Part shown: positions 8,550 through 16,343 of the stretch, in pieces
Layout of the letters: each line of letters opens with the position of its first letter
Position numbering within the stretch: position 1 is the stretch's first letter
Assembly: GCF_900100335.1 (NCBI RefSeq)
Contig: NZ_FNFE01000001.1
Location: forward strand, 496,001 to 560,000
DNA: 64,000 bases
Origin: Natronorubrum texcoconense
GTDB taxonomy: Archaea > Halobacteriota > Halobacteria > Halobacteriales > Natrialbaceae
Reading direction: 5' to 3'
Made by a program: the position numbers and the translations under genes
Notes under the pieces: model-generated
What the model was told of the DNA's origin: nothing
Database searches by the model: none
The model's input: only the letters and a program-made list of their open reading frames with translations

Positions 8550-9437
8550 ATGCTGTCGATGACAGACAACGACTCACCACGCGAAGCGGACGAATCGACG
8601 ACGCCGAGCCGACGAACGATGCTGAAAGGAACCGGAGCGGCCATCGTAGGCACAGCGGGTCTGGCCGCGTCGTCCAGTTCGGCTACCGCCGTCTCGAGTT
8701 GGGATATCGAGGTTCTCGAGGTTGGTGACAGCGTCTTCGGAATCGGCTCGACGCCATCGATCCCCGTCGGCGATGAAGTGTTCGTCTACGTCCACGGCTG
8801 GTTCGGCGACTCGACCGTCTCGAGTCAGGCCGCAGACGTCGCAACCTCGATGGAGGACGTCGGCTACGAGGCCGACGAGTACGTCGGCATCGAGTGGGAC
8901 GCGACGACGATCAACTTCCCGTCCGCCGAAAGCGAGACCGAAGACGTCGGCGAGGAACTCGCCGAGATGGTCGAGGAGTTCTACGACGACGGCGGCGGCA
9001 ACCTTCGACTCATCGGTCACTCGCTGGGCGGCCGCATCGTCCTCGAGACTGTCAATCACATGGACGACGACTACGAAATCGAAACCGTCGCGCCGCTCGG
9101 AGCCGCCGCAGACGGCGACATGGTCTGCGAGGGGAGCGACGGACTGTTCAGCGACAACTGGTACGACGGTATCGCGGCGAACGCGGACGAGGTTCGCAAC
9201 TACCACTCCGAGAACGATTCGACGGTCGGTGCGGCCTACGGTGGCTTCTTCGGTGCCGCACTGGGTAACGACGGCGCGGGCTGTCCGGGCGACACGGCGG
9301 ACAACTACACGGACGTCGACGTGACCGACAGCGTCTCGAGTCACCTGGGCTTCCTGGGCGACGAGGCAGTGGGTGCCAACCTCGCCGAAGCGGCCGGCGT
9401 CGACGTTGACGATGACGACGGCTGGGGCTGGTGGTAA
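8550..9437 (+). CDS. Tat-exported alpha/beta hydrolase (copy 2 of tandem pair)
   Basis: A 295-residue paralogue of the upstream gene. The Tat signal has RR at 21-22 (SRRTMLKGTG). VYVHGWFGD is the oxyanion strand, IGHSLGG the nucleophile elbow (Ser about 157), NYHSENDSTVG the acid block and SVSSHLGFLGD the histidine block. The C-terminus is an aspartate run followed by GWGWW, almost identical to copy 1 even at the DNA level. Compared with copy 1 there is a short insertion before the acid block (EGSDGLFSDNWYDG). Two starts are possible, ATG 8550 and ATG 8559; the second begins MTDNDSPREA. Substrate unknown; two copies with separate promoters suggest distinct expression or substrate range. Confidence 0.82.
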   Translation: MLSMTDNDSPREADESTTPSRRTMLKGTGAAIVGTAGLAASSSSATAVSSWDIEVLEVGDSVFGIGSTPSIPVGDEVFVYVHGWFGDSTVSSQAADVATSMEDVGYEADEYVGIEWDATTINFPSAESETEDVGEELAEMVEEFYDDGGGNLRLIGHSLGGRIVLETVNHMDDDYEIETVAPLGAAADGDMVCEGSDGLFSDNWYDGIAANADEVRNYHSENDSTVGAAYGGFFGAALGNDGAGCPGDTADNYTDVDVTDSVSSHLGFLGDEAVGANLAEAAGVDVDDDDGWGWW

Positions 9438-9856
9438 CGGCCCGCCGATTCCCCGAGCACCGTCCGCATCGCTCGCACGCAGCGTCTTCGATAGGCGGTA
9501 GACACGAACGTGCTCGAAAAATCGAATGTTTCGCTCGAGTTGCACCGACTCTTCGTCTGTCGCCTCCGGCGAGAGTCGCTGTTGGTCCGGCGAGACTTCC
9601 TGCGGTCGCATCGCTGGCTCCCAGATAGTCGCCACTCGCGTGTCGCTTTGCTCCCGCTCGCGTTTTCGAGGACGCTCCTATCAGTCGCGTCCTCGTCTAC
9701 GGCGACAAACGCTGGCGATCTCGCGGGAATAACGCGGGACCAAAGGTCCCGCGAACTCCCACTCGCCGGTCAGCGGCGAGCCCGATTACGGGCTCAGCCG
9801 CTGCCGGTCCGGCGAGACTCCCTGCGGTCGTCTCACTGGCTCCCAGACATTTCGCC
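9438..9856. repeat. Intergenic repeat and hairpin cassette next to the aspS 3' end
   Basis: Two 42-base near-identical copies (9584-9625 and 9806-9847, 4 mismatches) each pair with a nearby CTGGCGATCxCGCGGGAA block (about 9712-9730 and 9872-9890). The second of those blocks encodes the last residues of aspS. Between them lie hairpins with arms 9733-9741/9745-9753, 9762-9768/9774-9780 and 9778-9784/9789-9795, the last two mutually exclusive because they share bases 9778-9780. The first has the same 9-base arms as the hairpin at 2011-2031. No protein gene is supported here. Confidence 0.6.
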
Positions 9857-11161
9857 CTACGGGCTCAATCTCTGGCGATCACGCGGGAAGAGAACAGCCT
9901 CTCGAATGTTGTCCAGTCCGAGAATCGTCATCACGAGTCGCTCGCCGCCGAGGCCGAAGCCGGCGTGCGGTGGCATCCCGTACTTGAACATCTTCGTGTA
10001 GTACTCGAACTGGTCGGGGTCGAGGCCCTGCTGTTCGAAGCCCTCGATGAGTTTTTCGTAGCGGTGTTCGCGCTGCCCGCCGGAGACGAGTTCCATGCGC
10101 GGGTGCATCAGGTCGAAGCCGGTCGAAAGCTGCTCGTCGTCGTCGTGATCCTTGATGTAGAACGGCTTGATCTCGCTCGGCCAGTCGGTGATGAAGTAGT
10201 GGCCGCCGACGTCGTCGCCGAGCGCCTTCTCGCCCTCGGTCGGCAGGTCGTCGCCCCAGACGAGCTGCTCGTCGAGTTCGCCCGTCGCGTTGATTCGCTC
10301 GATGGCCTCCTCGTAGCTGAGCCGCGGGAACGCCTCGTCGGGAACCTCGAACTCGTCCTCGAGGCCGAGCGCCTCGAGTTCGTCGCTACAGTTCTCCTGA
10401 ATGGCCTCGTAGGCGGCCGTGACGACGCCTTCGACGACGTCCATCGCGTCGTTCTGGTCGCAGAACGCACCCTCGAAGTCGATCGAGGTTGCCTCGTTGA
10501 GGTGTCGCGGCGTGTTGTGCTCTTCGGCGCGGAAGATCGGCCCGATCTCGAAGACCCGCTCGACGTTCGAACCCGCGATCAGCTGCTTGAACAGCTGTGG
10601 CGACTGGTTCATGAACGCTTCCTCGCCGAAGTAGGTGATCGGGAAGAGCTCAGTGCCGCCTTCGGTCCCCGTGGCGACGATCTTCGGCGTGTTGATCTCC
10701 GTACAGTCGAACGCGCGGAACTGCTCGCGGACGGCGCGCAGGATTTCGGCGCGGATCTCGAAAACGGCCTGGACCTCCTCCTTGCGGAGGTCGAGGGTGC
10801 GGTTGTCCAGACGCGTCGAGAGTTCGGCGTCGACCTTTCCGGACGGGTCGAGCGGCAGTTCGGGGTCGGCCGGTGCAACGACCTCGACCTCCTCGGGCGT
10901 GATCTCGACGCCCGTCGGCGCGCGCGGCTCCTCTTCGACCGCGCCGGTGACTTTGACGACGCTCTCTCGAGAGACGCCCAGCCCCGTCTCGACGAGCTCT
11001 TCGTCCATGTCGTCTTTCTCGAACTTGACCTGGATCTTGCCGGAGTTGTCTCGGAGAATCAGGAAGGCAATTCCGCCAAGGTCTCGGATCTCGTGAACCC
11101 AGCCGGCGACGGTCGCGTCGTCGCCCGGCTCGGCGTCGGCAGTGTAAATTCTGTCCTGCAT
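9857..11161 (-). CDS. aspS: Aspartate--tRNA ligase, archaeal type
   Basis: A 434-residue class II aminoacyl-tRNA synthetase. The N-terminal OB-fold anticodon-binding domain (about 1-100) starts [22 protein letters not shown]. The catalytic core has motif 2 [15 protein letters not shown] and motif 3 [14 protein letters not shown] near the C-terminus. The length fits archaeal AspRS, which lacks the bacterial GAD insertion. Whether it is discriminating or also makes Asp-tRNA(Asn) cannot be settled here. ATG 11161 is preferred to GTG 11167 because a CTTAAG box lies about 25 bases upstream, giving a leaderless mRNA. The 3' end lies in a repeated cassette, and the C-terminal sequence PRDRQRLSP is intact. 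Confidence 0.95.
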   Translation of the reverse strand: MQDRIYTADAEPGDDATVAGWVHEIRDLGGIAFLILRDNSGKIQVKFEKDDMDEELVETGLGVSRESVVKVTGAVEEEPRAPTGVEITPEEVEVVAPADPELPLDPSGKVDAELSTRLDNRTLDLRKEEVQAVFEIRAEILRAVREQFRAFDCTEINTPKIVATGTEGGTELFPITYFGEEAFMNQSPQLFKQLIAGSNVERVFEIGPIFRAEEHNTPRHLNEATSIDFEGAFCDQNDAMDVVEGVVTAAYEAIQENCSDELEALGLEDEFEVPDEAFPRLSYEEAIERINATGELDEQLVWGDDLPTEGEKALGDDVGGHYFITDWPSEIKPFYIKDHDDDEQLSTGFDLMHPRMELVSGGQREHRYEKLIEGFEQQGLDPDQFEYYTKMFKYGMPPHAGFGLGGERLVMTILGLDNIREAVLFPRDRQRLSP

Positions 11162-11227
11162 ACCCACCGATTCCGGTCGCCGGAACTTAAGCGCAATCGT
11201 TCGAGTCCGACTGAACGCTAGCGGAAT

Positions 11228-11599
11228 TCAGTAGGGTGTTACCGAGGCACTCGTCCGCTGAAACTCGTCGACGTTCCTCGTGACGACGGCTTTATTCGCC
11301 TCGAGCGCTGTCGCTGCAATCATTACGTCGATGGCACCGATCTGTTCTCCCTGTTTGCGGAGCACTCGTTGTTCTTTCATTGCTCGCCGTGACTCGGTAA
11401 GCCCGTATGGAAGAACGTCCACTCGTTGAACGATCGTCTCGAACCGTTCTCGATCGGTGTTCGAGAGTCCGAACCCAACTTCCGAAACGGTAAGCGTAGA
11501 TACCGACGCCTCTTGCCAACTGAATTCGTCCAGTTTTGCGATCGCAGCGGCGTCTTCTGCAAAGAGATCTATGAGAAAACAGCTGTCCAACAGAACCAT
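11228..11599 (-). CDS. PIN-domain ribonuclease, VapC-type toxin
   Basis: A 123-residue PIN domain. The acidic residues of the family are visible: D5 in MVLLDSCFLIDLF, E41 in LTVSEVGFG, a central aspartate in GAIDVMIAATAL, and a C-terminal aspartate in TRNVDEFQR. PIN domains of this kind cut RNA with Mg2+; as VapC toxins they are silenced by a partner encoded upstream. Here the ATG follows directly after the stop codon of the upstream small gene (11600-11848), the usual vapBC layout, so both are probably co-transcribed. Confidence 0.85.
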   Translation of the reverse strand: MVLLDSCFLIDLFAEDAAAIAKLDEFSWQEASVSTLTVSEVGFGLSNTDRERFETIVQRVDVLPYGLTESRRAMKEQRVLRKQGEQIGAIDVMIAATALEANKAVVTRNVDEFQRTSASVTPY

Positions 11600-11869
11600 T
11601 TACTGGTCCTCGTCAGCTCGTTCGCCGCTACCGAACCGGTTATTCACATCTTCTCGGAACTCGTTCGAACGTGTCCGAACGTTCTCGAGTTCGTCTTCAT
11701 CGACGAGTCCGATTAGCTCTCGAAGCGGATTCGTATCGTCCTCAACGAGCAGACGGTCGATTGCATCACTGAAGCTTTCGCCGTCCCGCTTTTCTCTGTT
11801 GAGCCGCCGGTACGTTTCGTCCTTGAGGCTCACTGTCTTACTCCCCATCTGTGTATCTACATTTTTCAT
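11600..11869 (-). CDS. VapB-type antitoxin, small DNA-binding protein
   Basis: An 89-residue protein from ATG 11869, or 82 residues from ATG 11848 (MGSKTVSLKDETYRRL). The N-terminal part, VSLKDETYRRLNREKRDG followed by ESFSDAIDRLL, looks like a ribbon-helix-helix or AbrB-like haloarchaeal antitoxin family, followed by an acidic, helical C-terminus that would wrap the toxin. It directly precedes the PIN-domain gene with no spacer. An AT-rich ACATATGCATAG at about 11870-11884 on the minus strand could be the promoter of the pair. Autoregulation is usual for such modules but no operator is distinguished here. Confidence 0.72.
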   Translation of the reverse strand: MKNVDTQMGSKTVSLKDETYRRLNREKRDGESFSDAIDRLLVEDDTNPLRELIGLVDEDELENVRTRSNEFREDVNNRFGSGERADEDQ

Positions 11870-11941
11870 TCTATGCATATGTGTTTTTCGCAGATCATCA
11901 CCACCATAACGAGTTTTGAGCCTGCAGTCCGACCATCCGAT

Positions 11942-12727
11942 ATGGACGACCTCGAGCGACTCGCCGACGATATCCGCGATGCAGAGACCGTCGTCGCCTT
12001 CACCGGTGCGGGGATCTCCGAACCGTCCGGCGTCCCGACGTTTCGCGGCGACGACGGCGTCTGGGACAAGTTCGACGAGGGCCAGTTCACCTACGGCCGG
12101 TTCCGGCGCGATCCGGAGGGGTTCTGGAACGATCGCGTCGAACTTCAACGGGTGATGTTCGACGGGGAGTACGAGCCCAACGCGGCCCACGAGGCGCTGG
12201 CCGCGATGGGACGGGACGGCTATCTCGAGGCGATCCTTACCCAGAACACGGACGGATTACACGGTGAGGCTGCGGAATCGGTGGGCGATGAGTCCGCCGC
12301 CGAGGAGGCGGACGAAACGACCATCCTCGAACTCCACGGCAACTCCCAGCGAGTACGCTGCATCGACTGTGGAAAACGCGTGGACGGCGATCCGATCTTC
12401 GAGCGCGCAGCCGACGGGGAACGCCCGCCGACCTGCGACTGCGGCGGCGTCTACAAACCCGACGTCGTCCTCTTCGGCGAGCAACTGCCCGGCGCGGTCA
12501 TTCAGCGCGCCCGATCGCTCGCCCGCGAGAGCGACGTCTTCCTCGCCATCGGCTCTTCGCTGGTGGTAGAACCCGCCGCGTCGCTGCCCCGACTCGCCGC
12601 GTCGTCGGGCGCAACCGTCGGGATCGTCAACCTCGAGTCGACGCCGGTCGACGGTTCGGCGGACGTGATCGTCCGCGAGGACGTAACGGACGTGCTGCCG
12701 GCGATTCGGGACCTCGTCGAGAAGTAA
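11942..12727 (+). CDS. cobB: NAD-dependent protein deacylase, Sir2 family
   Basis: A 261-residue sirtuin. NAD-binding FTGAGISEPSGVPTFRG is at about 20-36, the QNTDGLH block with the catalytic His context follows, then ELHGN. Zinc ligands are C-x2-C (CIDCGK) and a closing C-x-C (CDCGG). The C-terminal Rossmann segment is AIGSSLVVEPAASLP. It removes acyl groups from lysine using NAD+; haloarchaeal targets are unknown. ATG 11942 was chosen because the family N-terminus MDDLERLADD begins there; an upstream frame extension carries no conserved sequence and runs over the vapB promoter. It diverges from the vapBC-like pair. Confidence 0.9.
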   Translation: MDDLERLADDIRDAETVVAFTGAGISEPSGVPTFRGDDGVWDKFDEGQFTYGRFRRDPEGFWNDRVELQRVMFDGEYEPNAAHEALAAMGRDGYLEAILTQNTDGLHGEAAESVGDESAAEEADETTILELHGNSQRVRCIDCGKRVDGDPIFERAADGERPPTCDCGGVYKPDVVLFGEQLPGAVIQRARSLARESDVFLAIGSSLVVEPAASLPRLAASSGATVGIVNLESTPVDGSADVIVREDVTDVLPAIRDLVEK

Positions 12728-12736
12728 CGCCCGTCC

Positions 12737-13441
12737 TCAGGCGTCGTTCGCCGCCGCGACCGTCTCGCGGACGGCCTCGACGCCCTCGTCGTGGGCGAGA
12801 TCGCCGACGACGATCACGTCGGCGTACTGGGCCATCGTCGCGGCCGAGTCGTAGTCGTGGATGCCGCCGCCGTAGAACAGCGTCGCCTCCTCGGTCGCTT
12901 CGCCTGCCGCCTCGACGATTTTCTCATCGCCGAACATCCCGGAGTACTCGACGTAGACGATCTCCTGGCCGAACATCCGTTCGGCGATCTGGGCGTAGGC
13001 GGCGACGTCGTCGGCGTCGAGATCGCAGTCGGCCTCGGTGTACGTCGCGACGTCGGCGTCGGGGTTCATCACGATGTAGGCCTCGGTCCAGGTTCGATCC
13101 CAGTCGAGACCGTTATCGAGTCGGACCCACTCCTTGTGTGCGCCCGTGATCCAGAACGGCGAGCCGGCGTTGAAGACGGACGGGATGAGATACCCCTCGA
13201 GCGCCCGGTTGTCGATGACGACGTCGGGACTCGAAGGTTCCTGGTAGAGCGGCACGTCGTGTTCGGCGCAGGCGTCGACGACGGCCTCCATGTTCTCCTC
13301 GGTGATGCCCATGGTGCCGCCGACTTCGATCGCGTCGGTGCCGGTCGCACAGAGATCGCCGTAGGTGACGCCCTCGGGGAGTTCCTTGTCGGGATCGATC
13401 TTGAGAATGTGGTTCCAATCGTCCCAGGGGCAGGTAGTCAT
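12737..13441 (-). CDS. Phosphoglycerol geranylgeranyltransferase (GGGP synthase)
   Basis: A 234-residue TIM barrel of the PcrB/GGGPS family. It starts [20 protein letters not shown] and carries the phosphate-binding [32 protein letters not shown] and the C-terminal [13 protein letters not shown] glycine block. It joins geranylgeranyl diphosphate to sn-glycerol-1-phosphate, the first committed ether-lipid step. The last lipid-tail activation enzyme, CarS, is also in this window (52560-53105), although not linked. The in-frame open sequence upstream of 13441 has no conserved content. It converges with the sirtuin gene, 9 bases apart. Confidence 0.93.
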   Translation of the reverse strand: MTTCPWDDWNHILKIDPDKELPEGVTYGDLCATGTDAIEVGGTMGITEENMEAVVDACAEHDVPLYQEPSSPDVVIDNRALEGYLIPSVFNAGSPFWITGAHKEWVRLDNGLDWDRTWTEAYIVMNPDADVATYTEADCDLDADDVAAYAQIAERMFGQEIVYVEYSGMFGDEKIVEAAGEATEEATLFYGGGIHDYDSAATMAQYADVIVVGDLAHDEGVEAVRETVAAANDA

Positions 13442-13616
13442 ACCCGTCGTTTCCCGACAACCGGCAAAAACGCTACGAAAGCGACGGGTAGCTGAAATCG
13501 GGTTCGTGGATGGAATCAGGTGCGACTCGAGAGTGCGACGATGAGAGTTCCAGCGGACAGTAGAGTGGCCCTCTGTACCACAAGAGTTATCCATATTTGT
13601 TGGTGGTCTATAACAG

Positions 13617-13796
13617 ATGATGGGAAAAGGGACAAGCAAAGAAGCGTTAGTCGTTATCCTTGGCTCCGTACTATTCCTCATCTCGTTGTATTTGGCAGAC
13701 AGTAGAGCCGTCCAACTGACGCTTGTTGCTGCGGTTGCTGTTCTTGTCCCCATATTTCTTGCTGAGCGACGAAGACAGTCTGAGAGTGATATGTGA
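13617..13796 (+). CDS. Small two-helix membrane protein (59 residues), hypothetical
   Basis: A 59-codon frame starting [17 protein letters not shown] and ending RRRQSESDM. Two hydrophobic segments (about residues 10-24, [15 protein letters not shown], and 33-49, [16 protein letters not shown]) are separated by a short polar turn and followed by an arginine-rich end, so the ends would face the cytoplasm by the positive-inside rule. A TTATCCATATTT stretch about 20-30 bases upstream can serve as a TATA box for a leaderless transcript. Base composition is lower in G+C than the flanking genes. No family recognised. The rest of 13442-13939 shows nothing else. Confidence 0.5.
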   Translation: MMGKGTSKEALVVILGSVLFLISLYLADSRAVQLTLVAAVAVLVPIFLAERRRQSESDM

Positions 13797-13939
13797 GTCA
13801 ATTTCGGACCGCTCAACTCGCGTAGCAAGCGAGCGACGCGTTCGCCGAGAACAGCCGCCAACGAAGCGCAGTTCGAGATCCACTCGAGAGTCATCGTCGA
13901 AAGAGCCGAGATACCGGTACTAACGACCGAACTGTCAGC

Positions 13940-14869
13940 TCAGACGTACTCGAACCACTCGTCGTAGGCGTCGGTTCGGCGCTCGACGACGTCGAAGAAC
14001 CGCTGCTGGATGTCCTCGGTGACGGGGCCGCGGGAGCCGTCGCCGATGACGACGTTGTCGACCTTCCGGATGGGCGTGACCTCGGCCGCGGAGCCGGTGA
14101 AGAACAGTTCGTCGGCCGTGTTGAGTTCGCCGCGGGAGATCGAGACGCTGTCGTGGACCGTGTAGCCGAGATCCTCCGCGATCTCGATCACGGTGTCGCG
14201 GGTGATGCCGTCGAGGATGGACTCCGAGAGTCCGGGCGTGTGGATCTCGCCGTCGCGCACGAGGAAGATGTTCTCGCCGGGGCCTTCCGCAACGTTGCCC
14301 TCCTTGTTCAGGACGATGGCCTCCGCGTAGCCGTTGCGGCGGGCTTCCTCGCCCGCGAGCATGCTGTTGACGTAGAGGCCCGTCGTCTTCGCGTTCGTCG
14401 GAATCTGGCTCGAGGCGTGCTTGCGCCACGAGGAGATCATCACGTCGATCCCTTCCTCGAGCGCCTCCTCGCCGAGGTACGCGCCCCACGGCCAGACCGC
14501 AATGGCGGTGCGGGTCGGACAGTCCTTCGGACTGACGCCGAGGGAGTTGTAGCCGTAGAACGCGACGGGGCGGATGTAACAGGACTCGAGATCCTGACTC
14601 GTGATGAGTTCCTTCGTCGCCTCGGTGAGTTCCTCGACGGTGTAGTCGATGTCCATCTCGTAGGGCTTTGCCGACTGGAAGAGCCGTTCTAAGTGCTCTT
14701 CCCAGCGGAAGATAGCCGGCCCTTCCTCGGTGTCGTAACACCGGGCACCCTCGAAGACGCCGCTGCCGTAGTGAAGTCCATGGGTCAACACGTGGACCTG
14801 GGCGTCGTCCCAGTCGACGAACTCGCCGTCCATCCAGATCGTGTCGACGTCCATCTCATCGAATCCCAT
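13940..14869 (-). CDS. ilvE: Branched-chain-amino-acid aminotransferase
   Basis: A 309-residue fold-type IV PLP enzyme. The N-terminal HGLHYGSGVFEGARCY block, the catalytic lysine K161 in TNAKTTGLYVNSM, the conserved E in GPGENIFLV, and the phosphate-binding FFTGSAAEVTPI all match IlvE. It interconverts valine, leucine and isoleucine with their 2-oxo acids. ATG 14869 gives MGFDEMDVDTIWMDG; a second ATG at 14854 is equally usable. The single transcription unit is flanked by a 240-base gap towards the lipoprotein gene. Confidence 0.93.
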   Translation of the reverse strand: MGFDEMDVDTIWMDGEFVDWDDAQVHVLTHGLHYGSGVFEGARCYDTEEGPAIFRWEEHLERLFQSAKPYEMDIDYTVEELTEATKELITSQDLESCYIRPVAFYGYNSLGVSPKDCPTRTAIAVWPWGAYLGEEALEEGIDVMISSWRKHASSQIPTNAKTTGLYVNSMLAGEEARRNGYAEAIVLNKEGNVAEGPGENIFLVRDGEIHTPGLSESILDGITRDTVIEIAEDLGYTVHDSVSISRGELNTADELFFTGSAAEVTPIRKVDNVVIGDGSRGPVTEDIQQRFFDVVERRTDAYDEWFEYV

Positions 14870-15110
14870 GGTCGAGAGTGTTGAACACCACCGTACTAAG
14901 TGTTCGCGATTTCCGTAACGGAAGCGGCCGATGAGATCGAAGTGGGATGGCTCTCGCGTCTGCTGTGATCGATTGATCGATCGATACTCGCCGACCGGCG
15001 TAGTATCCGACCGGACAGTGCGAGAACCATCGAATTTCCACGTCCCTTAGTAACACGGTTTCGGCTGCCGTACCAAAATGGGCTATACGATCGCGGCCAT
15101 TCGATCGCGT

Positions 15111-16340
15111 ATGGACGGTTCACTCGATCGACGACGCTTCGTACAGGTAGTTGCCGGCAGTTCCGCGATCGCTCTCGCCGGCTGCGTCGGGGGAGACGAT
15201 GACGGCGGTGACGACGGTACCGACGACGAGTCGAACGGCGACGAATCGAACGGTGAGGGAAGCGAAGAGCTCATTTACGCGTTCGCACCGAACACGATCG
15301 CGATCATCGATCCGGAGGAGGGCGAGGTCGTCGACGAGATTACCGACGGACTCGACGACGAGGGATGGGGCGATCCGCGGATCACGGCCGACTACAGCGA
15401 GATCTACGTCATCCGGGAGTCGCCGTCTCAGGTGCTCGTCATCGACACCGAAACCCGTGAGATCGTCGACGAGATCGACGTCGGACCAGATCCGACGCAC
15501 ATGTACCACCCGAACGACGACGAGATGTGGGCCCACAGCGACGACGAGGGGACGTTCTACGTCATCGACACCGACTCCCACGACGTCACGGAGATCGTCC
15601 AGTCCGGCCTCGAGAACGAGGGCCACGGCAAACTGCTCTACCACGAGGACTTCGGCGAGATGGGGTACGCGACGAACGTCAACGACCCCGCGGCGCTGAT
15701 CATCGATCTCGAGGCGTACGAACGGACGGACTACGTCGAACTCGAGAACGAGGACGAGGGAACCCATTACAAGGCCTACGCGCCCGAGACGGGACTCGCG
15801 TACTTCGAGCACGGCGACGCGACCGCCGTGGTCGACACCGAGGACGACGAGGTCGTCGAGTACCTCGACTTCGCGGGCGGCATGTACCTCTCCCCGGACG
15901 AGCAGGTTCTCGGCGTCCTCGACGGCAACAGCATCCGGTTCCTCGACGCGACGAGCGACGAGAGCGACGAACTCGGTGTCGTCGACGTCGACGAGGGGCC
16001 GGACGCCCTCCGCTATCACGAGGCCGAAGACGGCACGCTCTACGCGTTTACCGCCCACACGCAGACCGATCAGGCGTCGATCATCGACGTCGACGCGCTC
16101 GAGATCGTCGAGACGGTCGACGTCGGCTACATCGAACGCCCCGAGGATGCACCGTTCCTCCACCGGTCCGGCGTCGCCGGCGGCGGCTACTTCATCACCC
16201 CCGCTGACGAGGACGGTACTGTCGCGATCGTCGACATGGAAGCCCAGGAACTCGTCGAACACGTCGAAGTCGAGGAAGGCGTCGACACGGTGCAGTTTGT
16301 CGGCGACTCCGGCGGCGGATACACCGGAAACCTTCGCTAA
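15111..16340 (+). CDS. Tat lipoprotein with YVTN-type beta-propeller
   Basis: A 409-residue exported protein. The N-terminus MDGSLDRRRFVQVVAGSS is a twin-arginine signal and ALAGC a lipobox, followed by a disordered acidic linker, so the protein is lipid-anchored on the outer face. The rest contains about seven repeats with strands like VLVIDTETREIVDEIDVG, VAIVDMEAQELVEHVEV and ASIIDVDALEIVETVDVG, the YVTN/lactonase-like propeller. Conserved histidines (DPTHMYHPN, FEHGDA, HTQTD, LHRSG) could bind a metal. ATG 15111 was chosen since a GCTATACGAT box lies about 30 bases upstream. It ends four bases before the CopC-CopD gene and is probably in one operon with it, which suggests a role in copper handling. 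Confidence 0.82.
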   Translation: MDGSLDRRRFVQVVAGSSAIALAGCVGGDDDGGDDGTDDESNGDESNGEGSEELIYAFAPNTIAIIDPEEGEVVDEITDGLDDEGWGDPRITADYSEIYVIRESPSQVLVIDTETREIVDEIDVGPDPTHMYHPNDDEMWAHSDDEGTFYVIDTDSHDVTEIVQSGLENEGHGKLLYHEDFGEMGYATNVNDPAALIIDLEAYERTDYVELENEDEGTHYKAYAPETGLAYFEHGDATAVVDTEDDEVVEYLDFAGGMYLSPDEQVLGVLDGNSIRFLDATSDESDELGVVDVDEGPDALRYHEAEDGTLYAFTAHTQTDQASIIDVDALEIVETVDVGYIERPEDAPFLHRSGVAGGGYFITPADEDGTVAIVDMEAQELVEHVEVEEGVDTVQFVGDSGGGYTGNLR

Positions 16341-16343
16341 CCG

